Positions 10,567 through 20,458 of a stretch of DNA of 53,814 bases are shown piece after piece. Positions within the stretch are counted from its first letter, which is position 1. Each line of letters opens with the position of its first letter. The notes beneath the pieces are model-generated. The model worked only from the letters and a program-made list of their open reading frames with translations. It had not been told where the DNA came from and searched no databases. Origin of the DNA: Candidatus Amarobacillus elongatus (lineage in GTDB: Bacteria; Chloroflexota; Dehalococcoidia; Tepidiformales; Tepidiformaceae); NCBI GenBank assembly GCA_016703545.1, contig JADJBX010000012.1, forward strand, positions 1-53,814. Direction: 5' to 3'. A program made the position numbers and the translations under genes.

Positions 10567-10898
10567 AGTCCACCTCGTCGCATGAACGCTGCCGCAGAAT
10601 ACGCGAACGGAATCGCGGCAGCAAGGTGATGAGTCGGGGTCACGCGCGAACAAATCGAGTGATTTCGCGAACGCGATCCATCGACCCGCCGGGAGCTCGG
10701 CAAATTCACCGTCGGTGTCGCCCCATCTGGTGCGATCCACAGCAGAACGGATAGCCCGGGCCAAAGCCCGGCGCAGCGGCAACAAACGCCGAGTTGGACT
10801 TCGGGAGTGCAATTGAGCGCTTGCGCCGCCGTATCGGAAGTCCGATGGAACGGAATCGGAGAGCGTTCTGGTGGAAACCGATTGACAGGAGAACCGCG
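10567..10898. other. Divergent intergenic region between AAA cassette and transfer operon
   Basis: 332 bases between the start of the ATPase gene (minus) and the PrgI-like gene (plus). It should hold promoters for both directions, but I see no convincing -35/-10 pair. A short inverted repeat (CCGGGC, loop of 4, GCCCGG) lies at 10,756-10,771. The minus strand is open across this region in the ATPase frame (containing DTDGEFAELPAGRWIAFAK) but has no clear upstream start. It may be an N-terminal extension or chance. Confidence 0.4.
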
Positions 10899-11960
10899 AT
10901 GCAACGCCACGAAGTCCCCACACACCTCAACATCGAAGACAAGGCTTTCGCCGGCCTCACGATGCGGCAGCTGATGGTCGCCATCATCGGCCTGGCGCTC
11001 GCCTACGCGGCGATGAGCGAAGTGCCGCTGCCATTGCCCGTGCGGCTGGGGATGGGCGCCGCGGTCCTGTTGTGGACAGCCGCGTTCACGCTCTGGCAGC
11101 CGGCGGGACGGTCGCTTGAAGACTGGGCGTTCGTGCTCCTGCGGTACGCCAGCGTGCCGCGCGTCGTCGTCTGGCGGGTGCGGACGCCGCGACTTGCCGA
11201 GGGCGATGACGCAGGACGCTTCGAGATCGTCCTCCCGAGCCAGACCGATAGCGGCCCGGAGGGGCGAGCGATGACGACGGCAGGGAAGCACGGGAGCGTG
11301 CAGGACCTCCTGCCGCTCGAAGACATCGTCGAGGGCGTCATCTGCCTCCGCGGCGGCGAGTACCGCGCGGTCATCCAGGCGCAGAGCGTCAACTTCGCCC
11401 TGAAGTCGGAGGAGGAGCAGGAAGCGGTGATGGCCGGGTACCGGTCGTTCCTCAACTCGCTCAGCCACCCGGTGCAGCTGCTCGTCCGCATTCTGCCCAC
11501 CAACGTCGAGCCGTACCTCGCCGGCTTCCGTTCGAACGTCACGTCCCAGGCGAACAGCGATGCCATCCGACGGCTCGCGCTCGACCACGAGACGTTCGTC
11601 CGCCGCCTCGCGCGTGAACGGACGCTGCTCGAACGGCGCTTCTACCTGGTCGTCCCGGCGGGCGAGTTCGGGCGCGACGGGTCGGCCGCAATCCGCTGGC
11701 CCTGGAAGCGGAACAGCCGTCGGCTCGACGACCAGCACCTCGCCGCGGCCGCAGCGCAGCTGAACGCCCGCTGCCAGGAGCTTGCCCAGGGGCTCACCTC
11801 GTTCGGTGTGAGCTCACGTCGATTGGACAGCGAAGAGCTGGCCGAACTTTGGGCCGCGTGCCTCTGCTCGCAGGTGTCCCAGCTGTCGCCGTCACTCATC
11901 GCTGGGGCACAGCCGGTCGTGGCAGCAAGCCGGCGGCAAGAGGTGGCGCGCCATGGTTAG
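10899..11960 (+). CDS. PrgI-family conjugation protein with VirB4/TraC-like N-terminal region
   Basis: 353 residues. ATG 10,899 is preceded by CAGGAG at 10,887-10,892. Residues 1-90 form a PrgI-like module: THLNIEDKAFAGLTMRQLM, then two membrane helices (VAIIGLALAYAAMSEVPLPL and GMGAAVLLWTAAFTLW). The rest resembles the non-catalytic N-terminal part of TraC/VirB4 ATPases (VEGVICLRGGEYRAVIQ, SHPVQLLVRILPTNVEPYL). Splitting a VirB4 N-domain fused to PrgI from the ATPase encoded next door is seen in Gram-positive-type elements. The protein probably anchors the VirB4 motor at the membrane. The VirB4 gene starts 8 bases inside its 3' end. Confidence 0.8.
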   Translation: MQRHEVPTHLNIEDKAFAGLTMRQLMVAIIGLALAYAAMSEVPLPLPVRLGMGAAVLLWTAAFTLWQPAGRSLEDWAFVLLRYASVPRVVVWRVRTPRLAEGDDAGRFEIVLPSQTDSGPEGRAMTTAGKHGSVQDLLPLEDIVEGVICLRGGEYRAVIQAQSVNFALKSEEEQEAVMAGYRSFLNSLSHPVQLLVRILPTNVEPYLAGFRSNVTSQANSDAIRRLALDHETFVRRLARERTLLERRFYLVVPAGEFGRDGSAAIRWPWKRNSRRLDDQHLAAAAAQLNARCQELAQGLTSFGVSSRRLDSEELAELWAACLCSQVSQLSPSLIAGAQPVVAASRRQEVARHG

Positions 11961-13778
11961 CCTGCCTCGCGTCCAGCAACGTCCCTCGCGCCGGCGGCGC
12001 CAGCACTCCGCCGACGACCTTCGCTTCGAACTGGGTATGCGTTCGGCGGTCGACCATCTCGCGCCTGCGGCCATCGAGGCGTCTCGGTCGCACCTTGTCA
12101 TCGACGGCCGCTACGTCCGCGTCCTCGGGCTCAGCGACTACCCGCGCTACGTCCATCCCAACTGGCTCGCGCGCCTCATCGACTTCGACGAGCCGCTCGA
12201 CCTGAGCCTCCACATCGACCCGCTCGACTCCGCGACGACGGTCCGCCGCCTGACCCACAAGCTCGTCGAGCTCCAGTCCTCGCGGCTCCTCGATGCCCGC
12301 AGCGGGAAGATCGCGAGCGCCGAGCGCGAGGTCGCCTACGAAGACGTGGAGCGGCTGCGCGACGCCTTGCAGCGCGGTGAAGAGCGCGTCTTCTCGGTCA
12401 GCCTCTATGTCTGCCTGCGGTCGGGATCGCCGGCCGCCGTCGACGAACTCAACCGCCGGGTCGAGACCGCCCTTGGCGGGATGATGGCGTCGTCGCGGGC
12501 CGTCCTCTTCGAAATGCTCCAGGGCCTGCTGTCGTGCCTCCCGGCCGGCCGCGATTACCTCGGCCGCTACCGCAACCTCGACACGACCAGCGCCGCGACG
12601 ATGATCCCGTTCACGTCGAGCCACCTCTCGATGCGGGAGGGCATCCTCTACGGCATCAGCGTCCACAACAACTCGCTCGTCATCTTCGACCCGTTCAGCC
12701 GCGCGCTGGAGAACGCCAACAAGGTGGTGTTCGCGAAGAGCGGCGCGGGCAAGTCGTACGCCTGCAAGGTCGAGGCGCTCCGGGCGCTGATGCGCGGCGT
12801 CGAGTACTACATCATCGACCCCGAGGACGAGTACGGGCGCATCTGCGAGAGCGTTGGCGGCCAGTACATCCGTCTCTCAGGCAGCTCGGCGCACCACATC
12901 AACCCGTTCGATCTTGGCTCCGGTTCGGCTCGCGACGGCGAGGCACAGGACGCGCTAACCGAACGGCTGCTGGCCCTGCAGGGGCTCTTCGGGCTGATGC
13001 TCGCGGACAAGGGCGGTTCCTCACGCAGCGCGAACGCGGAGCCCTGGACCGCGCTCTACTTGAGACCTACAGCCGTGCCGGGATCACGCGCGATCCCAGT
13101 ACCCACGGAAGGCCCGCGCCGGTCCTCCGTGACCTGTACGACGTGCTCCGCGAGGAAGGCGACCCGCTTGGTCTCGCCGATCGGCTCGAACGGTTCGTCG
13201 ACGGCAGCCTCGGCGAGATCTTCTCGTCTCCCACATCGGTTGATCTCCACCGTCCGTTCGTCGTCTTCAACATCCGCGACCTCGAGCCCGAGTTGCGACC
13301 GCTTGGCGTCTACCTCATCGCCGACCACATCTGGCGCGAAGTCCGCCGCAACCGCAGGCCACGGATGCTCCTCATCGACGAAGCCTGGTCGCTCATCCAG
13401 CACGAGGAGGGCGCACGCTTTCTCGCCTCGATGGCTCGCCAGGCGCGCAAGCACTACCTCGGGCTGACCACCGTGACCCAGGACGTTGAGGACTTCCTCG
13501 CGACGCCGGAGGGTCACACCATCCTCGCGAACTCGTCGGTGCAGCTCCTGATGCGGCAGGACAGTTCGACGATCGATGCCGTCTCGCACACCTTCCGGCT
13601 CAGCGCCGGCGAGCGTGAGTTCCTGCTCTCCTGCCGCAAGGGCGAAGGACTGTTCTTCGCCTCGGGAAACCACATCGCGTTGCGCATCGAGGCGAGCCCG
13701 TTCGAACACAGCCTGGCCACGACCGACCCCGCGGAACTCGAAGACCGGGCGAAGGAGGCGACAGATGCCGTCTCCTGA
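11953..13778 (+). CDS. VirB4/TraC-type conjugation ATPase
   Basis: About 608 residues with one frameshift near 13,017, consistent with one lost G (GGG to GG). An N-terminal VirB4 domain (HLVIDGRYVRVLGLSDYPRY) is followed by the RecA-like motor: ENANKVVFAKSGAGKSYACK (Walker A), EYYIIDPEDEYG, RPRMLLIDEAWSLI (Walker B) and TVTQDVEDFLATPEG, ending DRAKEATDAVS. VirB4 powers assembly of the type IV channel and substrate transport at the inner membrane. ATG 11,953 overlaps the PrgI gene, and the primase gene begins 14 bases before its stop, so the operon is tightly packed. All catalytic motifs are intact. Confidence 0.9.
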
Positions 13779-14797
13779 GATCGACCTCATCAAGCGCGAC
13801 AACCCGCTCGAACGGGTGATGAGCGAGCACGGAGTCAAGCTTCAGCGGCGCGGCGGCCGGTTCGTGGCGCGGTGTCCGTTCCACGAGGAGCAGCACCCGA
13901 GCCTGGTCGTCTATCCCGACACCCGCAGCTTCTACTGCTTCGGCTGCCGGGCGTCCGGCGACGTCATCGACTTCGTCCGGCGCGTTGACAAGGTCGACTT
14001 CAAGGAAGCGGTCCGGCGCCTTGGCGGTAACGGCCGGAACGAGCACACACCGCTGCCGCCGCCATCACGCCTGACCGTCGACGACCAACTGATTCTTGCG
14101 GCGGCGGCGAACGTGTACCACGAGACGCTGCTGCGAACCGACCGCGCGCTCCGGTACCTCGAATCACGAGGAATCGGCGGAGCGCTGGCGCGGCGCTGCC
14201 GGCTGGGCTTCAGTGACGGTCACTCGCTCCGACCGTTCCTGCAGAGGCATCGGCTCAGTCTCCGGCGCGCCGGCCAGCTGGGGCTGCTGCGTCGCGACGG
14301 CAGCGAACCGCTCGCCGGCCGCATCGTCATCCCCGAACTGCGCGAGGGCCAGTGCATCTGGATGGTTGGCCGCGCGCTCGACGACCGGCGGCTGAAGTAC
14401 CTCGGGCTCTCTTTGCCGAAGCCGATCCTCGGCTACGAGCGCGTGCGCGGACAGCGGCGAGTCTTTGTCACCGAAGGCGCCTTCGACTACCTGACCGGCG
14501 TCGCCTGGAACCTGCCCATCTGCGCCTTGCTCGGGACGCATGTGCGGGCCGAGCGACTGGCCTTCCTCCAGCGGGCGCATCAGGTCGTGCTGGTCTTCGA
14601 CAACGACGAACCAGGTCGCACGGCTGGGGCTGAACTCGCCGCGAGCCTCGGTTCACGTGCCGCCGTCCTCGCACTTCCTGGGGGCGTGAAGGACCTCAGC
14701 GAACTCGCGCAACCGGCCCAATGGACGACAGGCGTTCTTCGAGCTTCTTCGACAGCTCGGCACCAGGAAGGAGGCCGACCATGCGACAGTGCACTGA
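13765..14797 (+). CDS. DnaG-like primase with CHC2 zinc finger and TOPRIM domain
   Basis: About 343 residues, starting at ATG 13,765. The N-terminal CHC2 zinc finger is clear: RCPFHEEQHPSLVVYPD followed by FYCFGCRASGDVIDFVRR. An RNA-polymerase-like N-lobe follows (LRYLESRGIGGALARRCRLG), then a TOPRIM core with VFVTEGAFDYLTGVAW and VVLVFDNDEPGRTAG. The C-terminal helicase-binding domain of chromosomal DnaG is absent, as usual for element-encoded primases. After a one-base insertion near 14,713 the frame ends in EADHATVH and TGA 14,795-14,797, and the next gene's ATG shares that last A. Without this correction the frame runs on into the coupling ATPase and produces a false giant protein. The likely role is priming the complementary strand of the transferred DNA or replicating the excised circle. 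Confidence 0.85.
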
Positions 14798-17075
14798 TGG
14801 CTCTCCAGATCCTCTACGAGCTCGTGCCGTCGCGGCACGACGATGACCCGACCGTGCGTGCTCGCGCGCTCTTCGCCGGACTCGCGGGCGCGGACGGCAT
14901 CGCCTTCGAGGCGACCGTGGATGATGGAACTCTTCGGTTCTTCCTCCGCTCAGCTTCAACCGCCGGAGCGCAGGTGGCACTCGGCCAGCTTCGGGCGTCG
15001 CATCCCCAGTGCAGTTTCCAGCCCGTCGACGCGGCTCACGACGATCCTCTGTGGTTCTCAGCCACAGAGGAGACAGCGGCGGTCCAACTCCGGCTGATGC
15101 GCCACTCGGCGTTCCCGATCGAAAGGGACACGCGTCATAGCGACCTCTTCGCCGGAGTGCTGGCGGCCGCTCTTGCTGCATCGTACGAAGGCGACCGCAT
15201 CATCTGCCAGCTCCCTGTCGGCGCGCCGTCGCATCGCTGGGGCTCCAACGTCCAGGCCCGAAGTGCTCGGCAGTCACTGCCCTACCCGCCGGCCAGTGCT
15301 TCAAGCGCGAGCACCGACCTGCTCCACTCGTCGGGCTGGCTGGGATTGGCGCGCTCGGGATCCAGGCGGTCCGCTGGTACGAGGCTGGCGCCATGTTGCC
15401 GCTTCTCGCGCTTGGCGCCGGAGCGGTCATCACACTGCCGCTCGCGGCGACTGTGTGGTCGCGCGTTGCCGCCAGTCGGGAGCCGCTCACGCCTGTGCTG
15501 GCCGACGAGAAGCTCTCGTTCCCAAGGTTCAAGGTTCGCCTTCGAGTCACCGCCATCGGTGACCGCGAACCAGCCGATCTGCGCTTTGTCGCTGAGCAAG
15601 TCGCCACGGCCTACCAGGCCTTCGACCACCCGGCGGGCAACGGCCTTCGCCCCGGCGCGCTGGCCCGGCGGATGCCGCGTCCTCCGCCCACGCAATCGCC
15701 TCTTCGGGCGCGACACGGTTCTCAACGCCGCGGAGCTGGCCGCGCTCTGGCACCTTCCGGATCCAACCGGGCTGCCAGTCGCGGAGCGGCCTGTCGCGCG
15801 ACGGCTCCTTCCCTCCGAGGGGCTGGTGTCGCGCGGCTGTCGCGTTGGTGTGTCTCGACACCAGGGCCGAAGCGTCCCTGTCCATGTCCCTCGTTCCGCG
15901 CTCTTCCGGAACCACCTCATCCTCGCCAAGACGCGGCGCGGGAAGTCCACGTTCCTCCAGCACCTCGCCTCGCACCTGATGCAGGAGCTCGACTCCGGGC
16001 GCGAACGGCTGCTGCTCGTCGTCATCGACCCGCACCAGGACCTCGGCGAGAGCGTGCTCAGCGTCGTTCCGCCCGGCATCGAGCACCGGACGGCGTACCT
16101 GAACCTCACGGACCGCGAGCGGCCAGTCGGACTGAACCTGCTCGATGTCGCGCTGTTCCCGAATCGCGACAGGACGGCGGAGAACATCGTTGCGATGCTG
16201 CACCGGCTCTGGCCGGACAACTGGGGCCCGCGCATGGAAGGTGCGCTCCGGGCGGCGCTGCTGTCGCTGCACCAGGCGAACCAGGTTCGCCGGCGCGCGG
16301 AGCAGTACACGCTCCTCGATGTCGTGCCGCTCCTGACGAGCGCCGAGTTCCGCCAGCGAGTGATGTCGCAGGTGCCGGACCAGACGCTCTGGGCATGGTG
16401 GCATGACAACTACGACCAGGTTGGGCGGGCTTTCCAGCAGCAGATTGCCAATCCCGTCACGACGAAGGTCGGACGCTTTCAGGTCACGGAGGCGGCGCGG
16501 CTCACGCTCGGCCAGGCGCAGTCCACCTTCAACCCGCGCGCTCTTCTCCGGGATGGCGGCGTCCTGGTGGTGAACTCCGCCGTGGGCTTGCTGGGTGAAG
16601 GCGGGGCGGCGCTTATCGGCGCCACGATCCTCAACCTGCTCTCGCTCATCGTCGAAGACCAGATCGAGCTGCCCGACGGAGAACGCAGCCGGTTGGTGGC
16701 GCTGGTGGATGAGTCGAGCACGCTCGGCGGCGCCGACTACCCGCGGATGATGAGCGAACTCGGGAAGTACGGCGCTAGCTTCGTGCTCGTCACCCAATCG
16801 CTCGCGAAGCTCGACGCCATCGACGCCGCTCTGCGGCCAACGGTCTTCGCGAACATCGACAGCCTGACGGTGTTCCAGGTTAGTGCCGAGGACGCTCGCT
16901 ACCTCACACCGGAACTGGCCGGCGACCTGGAGGTGTCGGACCTCGTCTCGCAAGACGACTACGAGTGCTACGCCCGCTGGTCGTCGAACGGCCACCGCAA
17001 CTCCGCCTTCTCCCTGGGAACGGCGCGATTCCTGTCCCGCCAAAGCGCAACGAACACCGCGACAGGAGGAGGTAG
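14797..17075 (+). CDS. TraG/VirD4-like (HerA-FtsK superfamily) conjugation ATPase
   Basis: About 759 residues, frameshifted near 15,225, 15,680 and 17,015. The N-terminal 200 residues are poorly defined. A membrane-like segment (MLPLLALGAGAVITLPLAAT) lies at 15,393-15,452. The ATPase domain begins FGRDTVLNAAELAALWHLP and carries FRNHLILAKTRRGKSTFLQH (Walker A, with Ala at the first Gly), LLVVIDPHQDLGESVL, GGVLVVNSAVGLLGEGGAAL, SRLVALVDESSTLGG (Walker B) and FVLVTQSLAKLDAIDAALR. This is the pattern of HerA/VirD4-like coupling proteins that pump DNA into the type IV channel. The stop at 17,075 is provisional. It requires the last frameshift and gives a short tail just before an AGGAGG that serves the next gene. 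Confidence 0.75.
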
Positions 17076-17079
17076 CGCG

Positions 17080-18478
17080 ATGGCGACAGAGTTCGACGCT
17101 CGCAGATCCGAATCCCTCGCCTGGGTCGCGCGCCTTCCCTTCGTGTCGGTGTCCCAGCTGGCGCTGCTCCTCGGCGACCCGGAACCCACGGTGAACACGG
17201 GCCTTCACGCTTTGGAGCGGCAGGGCTGGCTCGATTGGGTGGACTCCCCCTTTCCAGATGCCGACGCCGTACGCCTCTACGTCCTCACCGAGGAGGCTCG
17301 AAGGTGGGTAGGCGGGCGCTTCGCCGATCCGGACGCCCAGCCGCTCCCGCTGGCGCACAACGAAATCCTTCACCGCCTCGCCGGCATCGAGGCGACCATC
17401 GCGTTCAACCGCTTTGTCTCACAGTTCGCGTCCGCTTGCCGTCGTGAGCTGGACATCGAACTGTCGGAGGCGCTGGCTCTTCCCGTCCGCCGCCGCGAAC
17501 CCTGGTGGCCGTCAGGAGTGCACGGCCTGGTGGTGCTCAAACAGGGCGGGCGCATCGCGCCACTCTTCGTCGCGATCGACCATCCAGCCGCGCCGGCGGT
17601 GCACCGAACGACGACTCTCGCGGGCTGGTACGCGCACCGGGATGGCCGTCGTCGGTCTGCCCCGGATGCACCGATCATCGTTCTGGCGGCTGACGATCGA
17701 ACGGCTGAAGAGTGGAAGCAGGCTGTGGCCGGCGCGGCTGAGCGTCGAGGTGTGCTGCCTCTCGCAGTGCTCGTCGCGCCACCGGGAACGGACCTTCGCG
17801 ACCGCCTGCTTGCGGGGCTGTGTCCGTCCCAACAGCCAAAGGCACTTCGTACTCGGGGAGTTCGGACTGCGTCTACTCGCCGCGCGCGCCGGAGTGCCGT
17901 TCCGCCGCTTCGCGAACCACATGCCGTTCGTCGCGGCGCTGCCTGGGGCGGCCGGTGGCCGTCTTCAGACGCTCATCCGTCAGTTCGAGCACACGGTCGG
18001 CGCGAATAGCTTCATGCTTGAATGCCTTCGCAACAGCTCTGATCCGGAGTCTCCGGCCTTGGCCGTGTGGCAGAACCCAATCGAGGCGGTCGTTCGATTC
18101 GAGTCCGGTGGCGTACGACGAGCACTGCGCCCAGACGGCGCAGGCGAAGTCGTGCAAGAGGGCAGACCGCACTCCTTCTTCCTGGAATGGGATCGCGGGA
18201 CGGAACGCATAAATGTCCTGCTTGAGAAGCTCACTCGATACGCCGCCTATTACCGCTCGGCGTCCGCGGCGTCCGCCGACGCCCTGCTTGTCGCCACGCC
18301 CACCCCACACCGTGAGATTGTGGCTTGGCGAGCGGTGTCCGCAGTCATGCGGCCTGAGGCAGGAACGCGGCGTGGTCCGACGACAGCCGCGTCGCTCGTC
18401 GATCACTACGGGCCCTACGCCCCGATCTGGCGGCAGTTCGGGTCCGATGCCCGCGGGTCGTGGCCGGGTAATCCGTGA
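17080..18478 (+). CDS. Replication-relaxation family protein (Replic_Relax)
   Basis: About 465 residues with one insertion near 17,840. ATG 17,080 follows AGGAGGAGG at 17,064-17,072. The N-terminus is a winged-helix domain (VARLPFVSVSQLALLLG, TGLHALERQGWLDWV). The C-terminal half has the acidic motif HSFFLEWDRGTERINVLLEK followed by LTRYAAYYR, as in replication-relaxation proteins of actinobacterial and Firmicute plasmids and ICEs. These are thought to act in origin recognition or relaxase-like initiation, but the biochemistry is not firmly established. No other relaxase is visible in the window, so it is the best local candidate for DNA processing at oriT. Its TGA (18,476-18,478) shares one base with the next ATG. 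Confidence 0.75.
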
Positions 18479-18676
18479 TGCTGGGTCACTCACCCCCAGG
18501 AACGGTTGGAGCGCATCGCTGAGCTACTGATGCGTGCGGTCGCGCTAGATGTACAGCAATGCGAGCGCACCCGTGAGGGGCAGGCCACGGATGCGCCCTC
18601 CGTTGGCACCGCCAAGAAGGGGCCACGACACCGGCGGCCAACGGAAAGAACAGCCACGAGGTTCCGTGAAAATTAG
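18478..18676 (+). CDS. Small basic protein upstream of the serine recombinase
   Basis: About 66 residues if one C is added to the C5 run at 18,493-18,497. The frame then starts at ATG 18,478, overlapping the previous TGA in the same TGATG pattern used upstream. The protein contains PQERLERIAELLMRAVALDV, a hydrophilic middle and a very basic tail (AKKGPRHRRPTERTATRF), ending TAG 18,674-18,676. Without the correction a TTG start at about 18,504 leaves a shorter product. Small ORFs in this position just upstream of large serine recombinases are common. It could be a recombination directionality factor or regulator, but nothing in the sequence proves it. Confidence 0.45.
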
Positions 18677-18757
18677 TCCCAAAGGGTTGCTATCCCCGGT
18701 GGCTGTGATGAATCTGGGCGTCCGGTTGGCCCTCGGGCCGAGCGGCAGGAGGGAACC

Positions 18758-20458
18758 ATGCGCTGCGCAATCTACACACGGGTGTCCACCGACGAACAGG
18801 CCAGGAGTGAGTACAGCTCTCTCGACCGGCAGCAGGAGGTGTGCGCCGCGTACATTGAGATCCACCGCGAGAAGGGCTGGCACGTGGTGCAGGTCTACGA
18901 GGACGGAGGCTACTCCGGGAAAGACCTCAATCGGCCGGGCATCCAGGAACTCATCCAAGACCTGAGCGAAGGCAAGATTGACGCGATCGTCACCTACAAG
19001 ATTGATCGGATCTCCAGGTCGCTGAAGGACTCACGACTTCTGGGAAGTGCTCAAGGCCAGCAACGTGACCTTTGCTTCCGGCAACGCAGCATTTTCGACA
19101 CATCAGACTCCGCCGGGATGCTCATGCTCAATATCCTCTTGAGCTTCGCGCAGTACGAACGCGAACTCACCCGGGAGCGAACGCTGAGCAAGATGGCCGG
19201 GCGGGCAGCCAGGGCCTCTGGAATGGCGGCCCGGTCCCGTTGGGCTTCGACTACTCACCGGACTCGCAAGAGCTTCGGCCTAACGAAGAAGAGGCGCCCA
19301 TCATCCGGTTCGTCTTCGATCGTTTCCTCGAAACGCATTCGCCGAGCACGGTCGCGCGTGAAGCGAACAGCCGAGGGTACCGAACGAAGCGGCGTGTGGT
19401 TGTGACGCGCGATGGCTCGAGCAAGGCGATCGGCGGAAACCGGTTCGACGAGGACACAATCGCCGCGGTCATTCGCAACCCACTTCTACAAAGGCTTCAT
19501 CCGCTTCGACGGCGAAGTGCATCCGGGAAACCACCAGCCACTCGTCGACGTTGAATCATGGGAGGCTGCGAACCGCGTGTCCGGGCGCATCAGGGAAGAA
19601 GATCGAGGTTTCTACAAAGATGATCACGTCCACCTGCTGAAGGGACTCATCAAGTGTGGCGTCTGTGGCACGACCATGACGCCATATCCCGCCGGCAAGA
19701 AGGACAAGGCGGGCAACCCCTACCTGTACTACTCCTGCACCTCGGTCACCCAGGATGGAAGCGCCCTCTGTGTCCCGTCCGTAGCGTTCCAGCGCGCGAG
19801 TTCGAGTCGCTCGTCAAGAACCTCCTTTCCGACCTCGGGCGGGACAGGGCTATCTTGCAGGCGTGTGCGGATGTTGCGAATCGCGAGGCCGTCGCGTCAG
19901 TCGACGAGTTGCGGACCCAGCAGCGCAGGAGCCATGAGGAGCTTGCGCGGTTAACCACCGACATCCGCCGCATCATCGAATTCGTCAAGGCGAACGAAGA
20001 GGTCCCGGCCGATATGAGGGCGGAGTTCAAGCAGTTGACCACGGAGAAAGAACGCCTCGGGACGAAGGTCGAGAAGCTGCAGGTGGCCATCGATCGCCGC
20101 CAGACCCGGGTACTCTGACGAATCGAGCTCATTGGCAAGAGCCTGGTCGATTTCGAACGCCTCGTGAATCTACTGCCGGTCCAAGATCAGAAGGAGCTGT
20201 TCCAACTCCTTCTGAAGGAGGTCAAAGTTCACCCCTTTGACCCTGCCCGTGAGACCGCCGGGCAGAGCGAGACTGGCGGCGTTGCCACGAAGGTGCGCTC
20301 GAAGTGGTTCCCGCGTGGAAATCGCCATCCACCAGCTCCCCGGCGTGTGCCTGGCGGAGCGGTTTGAGGGCGAAAGTTCGGAAAAAAGAGGAAGTGGCTC
20401 CCCGACCTGGATTCGAACCAGGAACACCGCGGTTAACAGCCGCGTGCTCTACCGTTGA
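18758..20458 (+). CDS. Large serine recombinase (integrase) overlapping tRNA-Asn, heavily frameshifted
   Basis: About 566 residues, starting at ATG 18,758 after GGCAGGAGGG. The resolvase domain has the nucleophile Ser in YTRVSTDEQ, GYSGKDLNRPGIQELI and IVTYKIDRISRSLKD. The recombinase domain (RFVFDRFLETHSPSTVAREA, VIRNPFYKGFIRFDGEV) is followed by the zinc ribbon CGVCGTTM ... YYSCTS and a coiled coil (about 19,900-20,110). Frame changes occur near 19,028, 19,090, 19,207, 19,485, 19,780 and 20,308, with an in-frame TGA at 20,116-20,118. The final reading frame (VEIAIHQLPGVCLAERFEG) continues antisense through the tRNA gene and stops at 20,458, a known feature of serine integrases of tRNA-targeting elements. 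It catalyses integration and excision at attB/attP. Whether the gene is really intact cannot be told from this assembly. Confidence 0.85.

Noticed and set aside
15547..17373. 608-codon minus-strand frame opposite the coupling ATPase
   Set aside because: It is an antisense shadow. The plus strand carries Walker motifs and conjugation context.
13576..18009. A single continuous 1,477-codon reading frame
   Set aside because: It fuses the end of VirB4 (wrong frame), the primase, the VirD4-like ATPase and the replication-relaxation protein. Frame shifts inside each gene keep returning to this frame, so it is not one protein.
1..20394. A second tRNA-Asn 3' repeat (left attachment site) inside the window
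   Set aside because: I saw no other copy of the T-arm and acceptor segment in the window. The left end must lie outside.
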